Below, piece after piece: positions 1-9,426 of a stretch of 64,000 nucleotides of DNA; position 1 is the stretch's first letter, and each line of letters starts with the position of its first letter. The notes beneath the pieces were generated by a model. The model searched no databases. It had not been told where the DNA came from and was given only the letters and a program-made list of their open reading frames with translations. Source of the DNA: Mesorhizobium sp. B2-7-2 (GTDB lineage Bacteria; Pseudomonadota; Alphaproteobacteria; Rhizobiales; Rhizobiaceae); assembly GCF_006440775.1 (NCBI RefSeq), contig NZ_VFTZ01000004.1:1-64000 (forward strand), written 5' to 3'. The position numbers were made by a program, and so were the translations under genes.

Positions 1-93
1 GTCCCATACATAATTCCCTACCGTGTTATCGGCGAGGAGATCGAGATACTCACCGTGATGCATGCGGCCCAGCGATGGCCACGCCAGTTGTAG
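1..93 (+). CDS. C-terminal fragment of a RelE/ParE-family toxin (runs off the window start)
   Basis: Thirty codons are open from the first base to a TAG at 91-93. The peptide contains PYIIPYRVIGEEIEIL followed by TVMHAAQRWP, which is the pattern of the last strands of RelE/ParE type II toxins (a Y-x-x-x-Y strand, then an I-x-I-L strand, then an H-x-x-x-x-W-P tail). These toxins are either ribosome-dependent mRNA nucleases (RelE) or gyrase poisons (ParE); the fragment cannot separate the two. The antitoxin gene would lie upstream, outside the window. The call rests on pattern recognition of a short stretch. Confidence 0.6.
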   Translation, partial: VPYIIPYRVIGEEIEILTVMHAAQRWPRQL

Positions 94-121
94 ACACCAC
101 CGCTAGCCTGTGCCTGAAGGC

Positions 122-150
122 TTGAAACGCCGGCGGCAATCGTCTATATC
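122..150 (+). promoter_or_regulatory. Likely housekeeping promoter of the rimP-nusA operon
   Basis: A -35 element TTGAAA (122-127) is followed by a 17-base spacer and a -10 element TATATC (145-150). Transcription would begin near 157, giving a leader of about 93 bases before rimP. It starts just after the toxin fragment ends. Read by eye only. Confidence 0.5.
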
Positions 151-179
151 AACCTCAAATTCTTGGTCGGTATGACGAA

Positions 180-209
180 GAGTGGGTCCACCCGGTCCCG
201 CTCTTTTTT
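180..209 (+). terminator. Terminator-like hairpin in the rimP leader (possible attenuator)
   Basis: GAGTGGG (180-186) can pair with CCCGCTC (197-203) over a 10-base loop, with one G-T wobble, and six T residues follow at once (204-209). It lies between the predicted promoter at 122-150 and the rimP start at 250. It therefore would stop or attenuate the operon's own transcript, unless it serves the upstream toxin gene. Confidence 0.5.
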
Positions 210-249
210 GTTACCTGCCCGGCCGGAAGCAAAAAGCGACAGGGATCTG

Positions 250-882
250 ATGACTGCAGCGGCAAGCGAGGCCGACGACCGTATCATCCGCGAAAGCGGC
301 ATCGATGCGCGCATTGCGCTGATCGTGCAGCCGGTGCTCAAGGCCATCGGCTTCCGGCTCGTGCGGGTGCAGTTGACTGGCCAGAACGGGCTGACGCTGC
401 AGATCATGGCCGAACGCGAGGACGGCACCATGACCGTCGAGGATTGCGAAGAGGTCAGCCGCGCCGTGTCGCCGGCGCTCGATGTCGATGATCCGATCGA
501 AAAAGCGTATCATTTGGAAGTTTCCTCGCCAGGCATCGACCGGCCGCTGGTGCGCAAGTCCGATTTCACCGCCTGGACCGGCCATCTGGTCAAGCTGGAG
601 ACTTCGGTTCTTGTCGGCGACCGCAAACGCTTCAAGGGCAAGATCGCCGAGGCGGATGCCGATGGCATCCTGATCGAGCGCGACAAGGCGGCCTATGGCG
701 AAGAGCCGACGGTGCGCGTGCCTTATGACGCGATCGCCGAGGCCCGGCTGGTGCTGACCGACGATCTCATCCGCGATGCACTGTCGAAGGACAACCGGGC
801 GCGCAAGGAAGCCAGGAAGCGCCGTGGCGAAGCGGAAGACGCCGCCGACGGCGAGGAAAATGAAACCGAACAGGAAAGTTGA
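250..882 (+). CDS. rimP: Ribosome maturation factor RimP
   Basis: RimP binds the 30S subunit and is needed for late 16S rRNA and uS12 assembly. The 210-residue product has the N-terminal RimP domain (about 20-100, containing the motif [12 protein letters not shown]) and the SH3-like C-terminal domain, then an acidic, charged tail (about 180-210) common in alphaproteobacteria. The frame is open to 163, but the ATG at 250 was chosen because the extra 29 residues do not look like RimP and overlap the leader hairpin. It is first in the nusA operon, 46 bases before nusA, the usual bacterial arrangement. Confidence 0.93.
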   Translation: MTAAASEADDRIIRESGIDARIALIVQPVLKAIGFRLVRVQLTGQNGLTLQIMAEREDGTMTVEDCEEVSRAVSPALDVDDPIEKAYHLEVSSPGIDRPLVRKSDFTAWTGHLVKLETSVLVGDRKRFKGKIAEADADGILIERDKAAYGEEPTVRVPYDAIAEARLVLTDDLIRDALSKDNRARKEARKRRGEAEDAADGEENETEQES

Positions 883-928
883 TTGAGTAGCCGGGCCATA
901 TGCCCGGCGCGAAATCGGGAGAAAGACA

Positions 929-2524
929 ATGGTTGTAAGCGCCAACAGGCTTGAACTGCTGCAGATCGCCGACGCGGTCGCGCGTGAAAAGTCGATCGAC
1001 AAGCAGATCGTTATCGCCGCCATGGCCGATGCGATCCAGAAGGCAGCGCGTTCTCGTTACGGCCAAGAAACCAACATCCGCGCCGACATCAATCCGAACA
1101 CCGGTGAGATGAAGCTGCAGCGGCTGATGGAAGTGGTCGAGAAGGTCGAGGACTATGCGACGCAGATCGCGCTTTCAACGGCGCGCGAGCGCAACCCCGA
1201 CGCCCAGATCGGCGACTTCATCGCCGAGCAGCTGCCGCCCATGGATTTCGGCCGCATCGCCGCCCAGTCGGCCAAGCAGGTCATCGTGCAGAAGGTGCGC
1301 GAGGCCGAGCGCGATCGCCAGTATGACGAGTACAAGGATCGCATCGGCGAGATCGTCAACGGCACCGTCAAGCGCGTCGAGTACGGCAATGTCATCGTCG
1401 ATCTCGGCCGAGGCGAGGCGATCATCCGTCGCGACGAGCTGATCCCGCGCGAGAACTACAAATATGGCGACCGCGTGCGGGCCTATGTCTATGACGTGCG
1501 CCGCGAGCAGCGCGGCCCGCAGATCTTCCTGTCGCGCACCCATCCGCAGTTCATGGCCAAGCTGTTCACCATGGAAGTGCCGGAAATCTACGACGGCATC
1601 ATCGAGATCAAGTCGGTCGCCCGCGATCCGGGCTCGCGCGCCAAGATCGCCGTCATCTCGCGCGATTCCTCGATCGATCCGGTCGGCGCCTGCGTCGGCA
1701 TGCGCGGCAGCCGCGTCCAGGCGGTGGTCGGCGAATTGCAGGGCGAGAAGATCGACATCATTCCGTGGTCGCCATCGGCCGCGTCCTTCATCGTCAACGC
1801 GCTGCAGCCGGCCGAGGTCGCCAAGGTGGTGCTGGACGAGGACGCCGAGCGCATCGAGGTGGTGGTGCCGGATGACCAATTGTCGCTGGCCATCGGCCGC
1901 CGCGGCCAGAACGTGCGCCTTGCCTCGCAGCTCACCGGCTGGGATATCGACATCCTGACCGAGCAGGAAGAAAGCGAGCGTCGCCAGAAGGAATTCGTCG
2001 AGCGTTCGGCGCTCTTCATGGAAGCGCTCGACGTCGACGAGATGGTCGGCCAGGTGCTTGCCTCCGAAGGCTTCACCAGCGTCGAGGAAGTCGCCTATGT
2101 CGACTCTGGCGAAATCTCCTCGATCGATGGCTTCGACGAGGACACCGCTTCGGAAATCCAGACCCGCGCCCGCGAATATCTGGAGAAGATCGAGGCCGAG
2201 CACGACGAAAAGCGCAAGGCGCTGGGCGTCAAGGACGAGCTGCGCGACATCCCCGGCATTACCACCGCCATGATGGTGACGCTCGGCGAGGACGGCGTGA
2301 AGACGGTCGAGGACTTCGCCGGCTATGCCGCCGACGATCTGATCGGCTGGAAAGAGCGCAAGGACGGCGAGACCAAGGTCTATCCGGGCGTGCTCGCCAG
2401 CCACGGCGTCTCGCGCGCCGAGGCGGAGCAGATGGTGCTCGCCGCCCGCAAGCAGGCCGGCTGGATCACCGAGGAAGAACTCGCTGCCGAAGAGGCAGCG
2501 GCCGACGAAACCGTCGGTGCGTGA
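929..2524 (+). CDS. nusA: Transcription termination/antitermination factor NusA
   Basis: NusA binds RNA polymerase and nascent RNA and modulates pausing, intrinsic termination and antitermination. The 531-residue protein has the N-terminal RNAP-binding domain (1-125), an S1 domain (about 135-200), two KH domains (about 230-345, with the [16 protein letters not shown] segment) and two C-terminal helix-hairpin repeats ending in an acidic tail. A GGGAGAAAGA ribosome binding site precedes the ATG. It lies between rimP and rnpM. Since E. coli NusA is known to control its own operon, the leader hairpin at 180-209 is a natural target, but that is inference. Confidence 0.97.
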   Translation: MVVSANRLELLQIADAVAREKSIDKQIVIAAMADAIQKAARSRYGQETNIRADINPNTGEMKLQRLMEVVEKVEDYATQIALSTARERNPDAQIGDFIAEQLPPMDFGRIAAQSAKQVIVQKVREAERDRQYDEYKDRIGEIVNGTVKRVEYGNVIVDLGRGEAIIRRDELIPRENYKYGDRVRAYVYDVRREQRGPQIFLSRTHPQFMAKLFTMEVPEIYDGIIEIKSVARDPGSRAKIAVISRDSSIDPVGACVGMRGSRVQAVVGELQGEKIDIIPWSPSAASFIVNALQPAEVAKVVLDEDAERIEVVVPDDQLSLAIGRRGQNVRLASQLTGWDIDILTEQEESERRQKEFVERSALFMEALDVDEMVGQVLASEGFTSVEEVAYVDSGEISSIDGFDEDTASEIQTRAREYLEKIEAEHDEKRKALGVKDELRDIPGITTAMMVTLGEDGVKTVEDFAGYAADDLIGWKERKDGETKVYPGVLASHGVSRAEAEQMVLAARKQAGWITEEELAAEEAAADETVGA

Positions 2525-2547
2525 GGTGACCGCCAATCGCAAAGCCC

Positions 2548-3207
2548 GTGGACGAGATGAACGATCGCACTTGCATCGTTACGCGCAGGCAGGCCGAAGC
2601 GGATGAACTGATCCGCTTCGTCGTCGGCCCGGATTCGGCCGTCGTTCCGGACATCAAGAGAAATCTGCCCGGCCGCGGTTGCTGGGTTACTGCCGATCGC
2701 CTACATATCGAGAAGGCAGCGGCCAAGAACCTGTTTGCCCGTGCCTTCAAGGCGCAGGTGACCGTTCCGGCCGATCTCGGCGGCATGGTCGACGGGCTGC
2801 TCTCCAGATCCGCTCTGGGCATGCTTGGCCTTGCTCGCAAGGCTGGCGCCGTCGTCCTTGGCGCCGCCAAGGTCGAAGGTGCGGTGCGCGACGGGCAGGC
2901 GCTTCTGGTGCTGCATGCGACCGAGGCTTCGGACGACGGTGTCCGCAAGATCAGTCAGGCGCGGCGGGCAACCGTCCATCTCGGCGGACCGGCCATCCTT
3001 GCCTACAAACTTTTCCCCGAAGCCGAGTTGAGCTTGGCATTGGGGGGTACAAATGTGATACATGCTGCCGTTCTCGCGCAGGACGCGGGACAGGCGGTTG
3101 AGAAGCGCGTAGTGGCGCTCGACCGATATCGGGGCGGTACCCCGAACGATCTGGCAATGCTTGCGGCCGTTGCTGACGAAGATGATGCCGCAGAGGATAT
3201 GGAATGA
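2548..3207 (+). CDS. rnpM: YlxR/RnpM family RNA-binding protein fused to an L7Ae-like domain
   Basis: The 219-residue product has an N-terminal YlxR domain (about 5-85, starting [18 protein letters not shown]) and a C-terminal L7Ae/L30e-like domain (about 90-190, [20 protein letters not shown]). YlxR (RnpM) in Bacillus modulates RNase P. The fused L7Ae-like form is standard in alphaproteobacteria, where the two domains are separate genes in Firmicutes. The GTG at 2548 gives the listed start; an ATG nine bases later is equally possible. The stop overlaps the infB start by 4 bases (ATGA), so the two are probably translationally coupled. Confidence 0.9.
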   Translation: MDEMNDRTCIVTRRQAEADELIRFVVGPDSAVVPDIKRNLPGRGCWVTADRLHIEKAAAKNLFARAFKAQVTVPADLGGMVDGLLSRSALGMLGLARKAGAVVLGAAKVEGAVRDGQALLVLHATEASDDGVRKISQARRATVHLGGPAILAYKLFPEAELSLALGGTNVIHAAVLAQDAGQAVEKRVVALDRYRGGTPNDLAMLAAVADEDDAAEDME

Positions 3208-5780
3208 GCGATACGAAATCGGGCGACGACAAGACGTTGAGCGTGACGCCGAAGAAGACCTTGACGCTGAAGCGCCCCGGCCTCGAGCAGGGCACTGTGC
3301 GCCAGAATTTCTCGCATGGCCGCACCAAGTCGGTCGTGGTCGAGACCAAGAAGCGCAAGTTCTCGCTGCCCGGCGACAAGCCGGAGCCGGTGGCTGCGTC
3401 CGTCTTCACGCCGAAGCCCGCCGCTGCCCCTGTTGCCGCCGCCCCTGTCGTGCAGGAAGCGCCGAAGGCGCCGCCTCCACCGCCGGAGCGTTCCGGCATG
3501 GTCCTGAACGAGCTCTCGCGCGGCGAGATGGAAGCGCGCCGCAAGGCGCTGGAAGGCTCCAAGGCCCGCGAGGCCGAGGATCGCCAGCGCGCTCAGGAAG
3601 ATGCCAAGCGCCGCGCCGAGGAAGAGGAACGCCGCAAGCGCGAGCGCGACGAATCCGCGCGCCGTCAGGCCGAGGAGGAGGCACGCCTGCAGACTGAGGC
3701 CGAGGCCCGCCGGCGCGCCGAGGAAGAGGCTCGCCGCCGCGCGCCGCTGGCGGCGGAGGTCGCCACGGCTGATGACGAGGAGGAGGCCAAGCCGAGGCGC
3801 ACCGGTGCCGGTGCCGCGAGTGCGCCGCCGCGCCGTCTTGCGACGCCGGAAGTGGCAAGGCCGGCCAAGCCGACAAAGGGCGAGGAAGATCGCCGCCGCG
3901 GCAAGCTGACGCTGAACTCGGCGCTGTCGGATGACGATGCGCGCGCCCGCTCGCTGTCGTCGATGCGTCGCCGCCAGGAAAAATTCAAACGCGCGCTTCA
4001 CAATGAGCCGCGCGAGAAAGTCATGCGCGAAGTGATCCTGCCCGAAACCATCACCATCCAGGAACTGGCGCAGCGCATGTCCGAGCGCGCCGTGGACGTG
4101 GTCAAGTTCTTCATGAAGCAGGGCCAGATCCTGAAGCCGGGCGACGTCATCGACGCCGACACGGCTGAGCTGGTCGCCTCCGAATTCGGTCACACCGTCC
4201 GCCGCGTCGCCGAGTCCGACATCGAAGAAGGCCTCTTCAACATCGCCGACCGCCCGGAAGACCTTGTGTCGCGTCCGCCGGTCGTGACCATCATGGGCCA
4301 TGTCGACCACGGCAAGACCTCGCTGCTCGACGCCATCCGCAACGCCAATGTCGTCTCCGGCGAGGCCGGCGGCATTACCCAGCATATCGGTGCCTACCAG
4401 ATCGAGAAGAACGGTCAGAAGATCACCTTCATCGACACGCCCGGCCACGCGGCCTTCACGGCCATGCGCGCCCGTGGCGCGCAGGTTACCGACATCGCGG
4501 TGCTGGTGGTGGCGGCCGACGACAGCGTGATGCCGCAGACGATCGAATCGATCAATCACGCCAAGGCGGCCGGCGTGCCGATCATCGTGGCCATCAACAA
4601 GATCGACAAGCGCGACGCCGACCCGCAGAAGGTACGGACCGAACTGCTGCGCCACGAAGTGTTCGTGGAATCGATGGGCGGTGAGGTGTTGGACGTCGAG
4701 GTTTCGGCGACCAAGGGCATCAATCTCGACAAGCTCTTGGAAGCGATCCTGCTGCAGTCCGAGGTCCTCGACCTCAAGGCCAATCCCGACCGCACCGCCG
4801 AAGGCGCGGTCATCGAGGCGCAGCTGGACAAGGGACGCGGTCCCGTCGCCACCGTGCTGGTGCAGACCGGCACGCTGATGCCGGGCGACATCATCGTCGC
4901 CGGCAACGAGTGGGGCCGTGTGCGCGCGCTCGTCAACGATCGGGGCGAGCATGTGCCGGAAGCGCCGCCGGCAATGCCGGTCGAGGTGCTTGGCCTCCAG
5001 GGCACGCCGCAGGCGGGCGACCGCTTCGCCGTCGTCAACAACGAGGCGCGCGCCCGTGAGATCACCGAATACCGCCAGCGCCTGGCGCGCGACAAGGCGG
5101 TGGCCAAGCATGCCGGCCAGCGCGGCTCGCTCGAGCAGATGATGTCGCAGCTGCAGACGAGCGGATTGAAGGAATTCCCGCTGGTCATCAAGGGCGACGT
5201 GCAGGGTTCGATCGAGGCGATCAATGCCGCCCTTGAAAAGCTCGGCAATGACGAGGTGCGCGCACGCATCGTCCATGCCGGCGCCGGCGGCATCACCGAA
5301 AGCGATGTCTCGCTCGCCGAGACGTCCGGAGCGGCGATCATCGGCTTCAACGTCCGTGCCAATGCGCAGGCGCGTGCGGCCGCGGCCGCGGCCGGCATCG
5401 AGATCCGCTACTACTCGATCATCTACAACCTCGTCGATGACGTGAAGGCAGCGCTTTCCGGCATGCTTTCGCCGGAGCGGCGCGAGACCTTCATCGGCAA
5501 TGCCGAGATCCTCGAGATCTTCGACATCTCCAAGGTCGGCAAGATCGCCGGCTGCCGTGTCACCGAAGGCAAGGTCGAGCGTGGCGCGGGTGTTCGCCTG
5601 ATCCGCGACAACGTCGTGATCCACGAAGGCACGCTGAAGACGCTGAAGCGCTTCAAGGACGAGGTTGCGGAAGTGCCGGGCGGTCAGGAATGCGGCATGG
5701 CCTTCCAGAACTACGAGGACATGCGTGTCGGCGACGTCATCGAGTGCTTCCGCGTCGAGATGGTAACCAGAACGCTCTAA
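3204..5780 (+). CDS. infB: Translation initiation factor IF-2
   Basis: IF-2 is the GTPase that brings initiator fMet-tRNA to the 30S subunit and promotes 50S joining. The 858-residue protein has a long N-terminal region rich in Arg, Glu and Ala (about 100-240, a charged coiled-coil-like repeat), an IF2_N domain (about 275-330), the G domain with G1 GHVDHGKTS at about 365-373, DTPGH near 411 and NKID near 466, then domains II to IV. The start overlaps the rnpM stop by 4 bases. The low-complexity N terminus varies widely among rhizobia. Confidence 0.98.
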   Translation: MSDTKSGDDKTLSVTPKKTLTLKRPGLEQGTVRQNFSHGRTKSVVVETKKRKFSLPGDKPEPVAASVFTPKPAAAPVAAAPVVQEAPKAPPPPPERSGMVLNELSRGEMEARRKALEGSKAREAEDRQRAQEDAKRRAEEEERRKRERDESARRQAEEEARLQTEAEARRRAEEEARRRAPLAAEVATADDEEEAKPRRTGAGAASAPPRRLATPEVARPAKPTKGEEDRRRGKLTLNSALSDDDARARSLSSMRRRQEKFKRALHNEPREKVMREVILPETITIQELAQRMSERAVDVVKFFMKQGQILKPGDVIDADTAELVASEFGHTVRRVAESDIEEGLFNIADRPEDLVSRPPVVTIMGHVDHGKTSLLDAIRNANVVSGEAGGITQHIGAYQIEKNGQKITFIDTPGHAAFTAMRARGAQVTDIAVLVVAADDSVMPQTIESINHAKAAGVPIIVAINKIDKRDADPQKVRTELLRHEVFVESMGGEVLDVEVSATKGINLDKLLEAILLQSEVLDLKANPDRTAEGAVIEAQLDKGRGPVATVLVQTGTLMPGDIIVAGNEWGRVRALVNDRGEHVPEAPPAMPVEVLGLQGTPQAGDRFAVVNNEARAREITEYRQRLARDKAVAKHAGQRGSLEQMMSQLQTSGLKEFPLVIKGDVQGSIEAINAALEKLGNDEVRARIVHAGAGGITESDVSLAETSGAAIIGFNVRANAQARAAAAAAGIEIRYYSIIYNLVDDVKAALSGMLSPERRETFIGNAEILEIFDISKVGKIAGCRVTEGKVERGAGVRLIRDNVVIHEGTLKTLKRFKDEVAEVPGGQECGMAFQNYEDMRVGDVIECFRVEMVTRTL

Positions 5781-5806
5781 TTCGGGTATACTTGCCGAAT
5801 AATAAC

Positions 5807-5832
5807 GGGCGGCGGCCGAAAGGCTGCCGCCC
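5807..5832 (+). terminator. GAAA-capped hairpin between infB and rbfA
   Basis: GGGCGGCGGCC (5807-5817) pairs with GGCTGCCGCCC (5822-5832), with one G-T wobble, around a GAAA tetraloop. No T-tract follows, so it is more likely an mRNA stability or processing element, or a weak pause site, than a strong terminator. Confidence 0.45.
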
Positions 5833-5903
5833 AGATCCTTCATGCATGTTGAGACATGTGGCGCGGTCCCATCCCGCGCTTCACGATTTCAGGACCAGAG
5901 AAA

Positions 5904-6320
5904 ATGCCCCGTTCGACACCGTCAGGCCCCTCCCAGCGCATGCTGCGCGTCGGCGAGCAGGTGCGCCATGCCCTTTCCGAGACCTTGCAGCGCGGCGAGA
6001 TCATCGATCCGGTGATCGAGAACAGCGTCGTCTCGGTGTCCGAGGTGCGCATGTCACCCGACCTCAAGATCGCCACCGCCTTCGTCTCGCCGCTTGGCGC
6101 AGGCGATGAAGGCGCCGTGATCGAGGCGCTCAACAGGCACGCGAAATTCATCCGCGGCCGCGTCTCCGGCGCGCTTAGGCAGATGAAGTACATGCCGGAG
6201 TTTCGCTTCAGGCTCGACACTTCCTTCGACAATTTCGCGAAGATCAATGAACTGCTGAAATCGCCCGAAGTCGCGCGCGATCTCGGTGACGACAAGAACA
6301 ACGACAAGGACGAGGAATAG
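5904..6320 (+). CDS. rbfA: Ribosome-binding factor A
   Basis: RbfA binds the 30S subunit next to helix 1 of 16S rRNA and is required for late maturation and growth in the cold. The 138-residue product carries the KH-type fold with the conserved block starting [17 protein letters not shown] and the strand pair [19 protein letters not shown]. The ATG at 5904 was chosen: the frame is open to 5856, but the extra 16 residues do not fit the family and AGGACCAGAG sits just upstream of 5904. Its stop codon directly abuts the truB start. Confidence 0.93.
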   Translation: MPRSTPSGPSQRMLRVGEQVRHALSETLQRGEIIDPVIENSVVSVSEVRMSPDLKIATAFVSPLGAGDEGAVIEALNRHAKFIRGRVSGALRQMKYMPEFRFRLDTSFDNFAKINELLKSPEVARDLGDDKNNDKDEE

Positions 6321-7280
6321 GTGGCGCGTCGCGGCAAGAAGAAGGGGCGGCCGGTCTCCGGTTGGGTGGTGCTGGACAAGCCGGTCGGCATGGGCTCGAC
6401 CGAGGCGGTTTCCAAGATCAAATGGCTGTTCCAGGCCGAGAAGGCCGGCCATGCCGGCACGCTCGACCCGCTCGCTTCCGGCATGCTGCCGATCGCGCTC
6501 GGCGAGGCGACCAAGACCGTTCCTTATGTGCAGGACGGCGCCAAGGTCTACCGCTTCACCGTCGCCTGGGGCGAAGAGCGCTCGACCGACGATCTCGAAG
6601 GCCCGGTGACCAACTATTCCGACCGTCGGCCGGACGAGGCGCAGGTGAGGGCGCTGCTGCCGAAATATACCGGCGTCATCATGCAGACGCCGCCGCAATT
6701 CTCGGCCATCAAGATCGCCGGCGAGCGCGCCTATGACCTTGCCCGTGAAGGCGAGACAGTCGAGATACCCGCGCGGGAAATTGAAATCGGCCGTTTGGAT
6801 ATTGTCGAGCATGGCACCGACAAAACCGTCTTCGAGGTCGAATGCGGCAAGGGCACCTATGTGCGCTCGCTGGCCCGCGACATGGGCCGCGATCTCGGCT
6901 GCTTCGGCCACATCGCCGAATTGCGCCGCATCGAGGTCGAGCCGTTCACGCCGGAGGATTTCGTCACTGTCGCCGAGCTGGAAGCGGCTCGCTTTGGCGA
7001 AAAGAATGACGACAAATCCGATGAAATGGACGCTCCGGTCGATTTCAGCGCCATCGATGCGCTGCTTGTCGAAACGGCGGCGGCGCTCGACTGCCTGCCG
7101 CAGGTCGCGGTCAGCGACGACGCGGCGACGAAGATCCGCCTCGGCAATCCCGTCATCATTCGCGGCCGCGACGCGCCGGTCGAGGCCGAGGAGGCCTGTG
7201 CCACCGCGCGCGGCAAGCTCGTCGCTATCGGCGCCATCGAGCAGGGCATGTTCAAGCCCAAGCGGGTCTTTGTCGGGTGA
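6321..7280 (+). CDS. truB: tRNA pseudouridine(55) synthase TruB
   Basis: TruB isomerises U55 in the T-loop of tRNAs. The catalytic motif [20 protein letters not shown] is at about 44-63, with the nucleophilic aspartate D49. The 319-residue length matches proteobacterial TruB, including the PUA-like C-terminal part. Translation starts at GTG 6321, immediately after the rbfA stop, so the two genes are coupled. Confidence 0.96.
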   Translation: MARRGKKKGRPVSGWVVLDKPVGMGSTEAVSKIKWLFQAEKAGHAGTLDPLASGMLPIALGEATKTVPYVQDGAKVYRFTVAWGEERSTDDLEGPVTNYSDRRPDEAQVRALLPKYTGVIMQTPPQFSAIKIAGERAYDLAREGETVEIPAREIEIGRLDIVEHGTDKTVFEVECGKGTYVRSLARDMGRDLGCFGHIAELRRIEVEPFTPEDFVTVAELEAARFGEKNDDKSDEMDAPVDFSAIDALLVETAAALDCLPQVAVSDDAATKIRLGNPVIIRGRDAPVEAEEACATARGKLVAIGAIEQGMFKPKRVFVG

Positions 7281-7289
7281 ATCCGGCCT

Positions 7290-7338
7290 AGCGCATGTCG
7301 CCCAAAAGTGCGCAGCGGTTTGGGAGAACGACATGCGT
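7290..7338. repeat. Intergenic palindromic repeat, unit 1 of a composite element
   Basis: The segment begins GCGCATGTCGCCCAAAAGTG and ends with the inverted partner around GACATGCG. It is followed by two other repeat units (7350-7393 and 7406-7454), making a mosaic that fills almost the whole truB-corA gap. Confidence 0.55.
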
Positions 7339-7349
7339 CAACACAAGAC

Positions 7350-7393
7350 TTAAAGCGCGTCGACTCAATCCGTCTCAGCGCGACGCGCTTTAA
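7350..7393. repeat. Perfect inverted repeat, unit 2 of the composite element
   Basis: TTAAAGCGCGTCG (7350-7362) is the exact reverse complement of CGACGCGCTTTAA (7381-7393). A 13-bp stem with an 18-base loop can form in DNA or RNA. A related half is seen near 9125-9140. Confidence 0.6.
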
Positions 7394-7405
7394 GTGTTTG
7401 TTATT

Positions 7406-7454
7406 ACGCAATTCCGGACGGGAAACCGCTGCGCACTTTTGCTGGAATTGCTCT
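7406..7454 (-). repeat. Family A intergenic repeat, minus orientation, unit 3 of the composite element
   Basis: The minus strand reads AGAGCAATTCCAGCAAAAGT, then GCGCAGCGG and CCGTCCGGAATTGCGT. It is the same unit as at 11639-11690, 24057-24112, 41482-41558 and 43664-43712. The outer ends GCAATTCC and GGAATTGC are inverted copies of each other. Confidence 0.65.
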
Positions 7455-7489
7455 AATCTAGGCCGAATGCTGAGTTCCGAGGATATCTC

Positions 7490-8584
7490 ATGGCCAAGGC
7501 TGATGCAGGCAAGAAGCGGGCATCGCTGACAACCCGCCGGCCACCGGTCGGGGCGTCGCCAGGCACGCTTATCGCCGATCCGGCGGCGCGGCGCAGCGAA
7601 CTGCGGCTGACGCTGATCTCGCCCGAGAAATACAAAACCATCGACAATGCCTCGATCGACGATCTCAACGCGCATTGCGAGAAATGGCCTGTCGTCTGGC
7701 TGGATTGCACCGGACTTGCCAATATCCCGCTGATCGAGGAGATCGGCCGCATCTTCAGCCTGCACCCGCTGGCGCTGGAGGACGTCGTCAACACTGGACA
7801 GCGGCCCAAGGTGGATTTCTTCGAGGATCATGCCTTTGTCGTCATGCGCATGATCGACGATGTCACCTCGCATCGCTACGAGCAGATCGCGCTGTTCTTC
7901 GGCGGCAATTTCGTCGTCACGTTCCAGGAGCGCGAAGGCGATCCGTTCGATCCGGTGCGCAAGCGCATTGCGGGCGCGATGCCCAACCGCCTGCGCTCGC
8001 GCGGCGCCGATTATCTTGGCTATGCGTTGATCGATGCCATCGTCGACAGCTATTTCCCACCGATCGAGGCGGCGAGCGAATTGGTCGACGGCATCGAGGA
8101 CGAGATGCTGAATAAGCCGCACAAGCACCAGATGCGGAAGCTGCATGAATTGCGGCGCGACGCCAACGTGCTCAAAGGCGTGCTGTGGCCGATGCGCGAC
8201 ACGCTGGCGACGCTGATCCGCAACGACGTGGCCTTCGTGAAGGCGGAAACCAAGATCTTCTTCAACGACACGCTCGACCATTCGCTGCGTCTGATCGAGC
8301 TGGTCGAGAACCAGCGCGACATGCTCACCGGCCTGATCGAGATGCATGTCTCGCTGACCCAAGCCCGCACCAACGACGTCATTTCCTATTTGACGATCGT
8401 CTCGGTGATCTTCATGCCGCTGACCTTCCTGGTCGGCGTCTGGGGGATGAATTTCGATCCGCAAAGCTCGCCCTGGAACATGCCGGAGCTGAAAGCCTAT
8501 TACGGTTATCCGGTGGCAATTCTGTTCATGGCGCTTGTCGCCGCCGGACTGATCTTCTTCTTCAAATGGAAGAAGTGGCTATAG
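7490..8584 (+). CDS. corA: CorA-family magnesium/cobalt transport protein
   Basis: CorA forms a pentameric inner-membrane Mg2+ (and Co2+/Ni2+) channel. The 364-residue protein has a large cytoplasmic N-terminal domain, a long helical stalk (about 190-290) and two C-terminal membrane segments. The signature GMN selectivity filter is at about 318-320, in VWGMNFDPQ, followed by the acidic/aromatic loop and a basic C terminus (KWKKWL). It sits between truB and rpsO, normally close neighbours. It is separated from truB by a mosaic of repeats, so it probably has its own promoter. Confidence 0.93.
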   Translation: MAKADAGKKRASLTTRRPPVGASPGTLIADPAARRSELRLTLISPEKYKTIDNASIDDLNAHCEKWPVVWLDCTGLANIPLIEEIGRIFSLHPLALEDVVNTGQRPKVDFFEDHAFVVMRMIDDVTSHRYEQIALFFGGNFVVTFQEREGDPFDPVRKRIAGAMPNRLRSRGADYLGYALIDAIVDSYFPPIEAASELVDGIEDEMLNKPHKHQMRKLHELRRDANVLKGVLWPMRDTLATLIRNDVAFVKAETKIFFNDTLDHSLRLIELVENQRDMLTGLIEMHVSLTQARTNDVISYLTIVSVIFMPLTFLVGVWGMNFDPQSSPWNMPELKAYYGYPVAILFMALVAAGLIFFFKWKKWL

Positions 8585-8773
8585 CCGCTGAACCCTTTGT
8601 TTTCGTGGCAAGACCTGCGACAAGCCGGCTTGACATTTGGGCTGGTGTTTATTCCGGAATTGGACTATATGCGCCGCAGCTTCGCGCCCTGACGCGTCGC
8701 TTGCACTGGCCCCTGCTGGACGACATCCCGGCTGTGGGCGTCCCGTTTCCTCCAACAGATAAGGAAAAGCACG

Positions 8774-9043
8774 ATGTCGATCACTGCCGAACGCAAGAAG
8801 GAATTGATGACCGAATTCGCAACCGCCAAGGGCGACACCGGATCTCCGGAAGTCCAGGTTGCCATTCTTTCCGAGCGCATCAAGAACCTGACCGAGCACT
8901 TCAAGGACCACAAGAAGGATAACCATTCCCGCCGTGGCCTGCTTGCTCTGGTCTCCCAGCGCCGCAGCCTGCTTGACTACCTCAAGCGCAAGGATGACGG
9001 GCGCTATCAGACGCTGATCGACAAGCTCGGTCTGCGTCGCTGA
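8774..9043 (+). CDS. rpsO: 30S ribosomal protein S15 (uS15)
   Basis: uS15 binds 16S rRNA at the central three-way junction and nucleates platform assembly. The 89-residue protein has the full family pattern: an N-terminal helix, [17 protein letters not shown], the [12 protein letters not shown] turn, and the tail [12 protein letters not shown]. Upstream bases 8585-8773 hold no gene; a TTGACA at 8630 is visible but no convincing -10 is at the right distance. pnp follows after 383 bases. Confidence 0.98.
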   Translation: MSITAERKKELMTEFATAKGDTGSPEVQVAILSERIKNLTEHFKDHKKDNHSRRGLLALVSQRRSLLDYLKRKDDGRYQTLIDKLGLRR

Positions 9044-9426
9044 CGAATTGACCGGCGGGTCTTCCTCGGAGGGCCCGCCGGTCGCGCATTGGCGCATCGG
9101 TCGATCCGGTGCGATAATGGCGGAGCGCGACGCGCTCTAGAAATTTCGCATTCGCGCAGGGCGCGTTCCGGAAACAGCGGTTTCCGGCGTCATGCGCAAA
9201 AGCCGGCCGATCGGTCGGCCAAACACGGTTCCGGACGCGCAGAGGGCCATTCGGAACCGCCCCATGGACGGTCATGGGGCAGGATTGCAGGATGCTCGCT
9301 TGGGCTTATGAGCCGGACCTACGAGCTTCCCGTTGTCTTGCCCGTGGCTGCCCGAAGGAAGCCAGGAAAGGGAGAACCCGTGACCGTTAGGACGGCGCGG
9401 CCCTTTCCGCATATGAAGGACAAGAC
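9044..9426. other. rpsO-pnp intergenic region (383 bases, no gene)
   Basis: The region holds a strong hairpin at 9050-9083, degenerate repeat units over about 9122-9200 (including the palindromic GCCGGCCGATCGGTCGGCC nearby at 9202-9220) and a purine-rich stretch before pnp. In E. coli the rpsO-pnp gap carries an RNase III-cleaved hairpin used for pnp autocontrol; a similar role here is inference. No small coding frame looks convincing. Confidence 0.5.
9050..9083 (+). terminator. Hairpin after rpsO (terminator or processing site)
   Basis: GACCGGCGGG (9050-9059) pairs perfectly with CCCGCCGGTC (9074-9083) across a 14-base loop, six bases after the rpsO stop. There is no T-tract, so termination would be partial or factor-dependent. 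Confidence 0.5.

Noticed and set aside
3003..5843. Very long minus-strand open frame opposite infB (over 900 codons)
   Set aside because: It is an artefact of high GC and codon bias in infB; its protein is His/Arg/Asp-rich without any family pattern.
8585..8773. Promoter of rpsO at the TTGACA of 8630
   Set aside because: No acceptable -10 at 16-18 bases; not listed as a feature.
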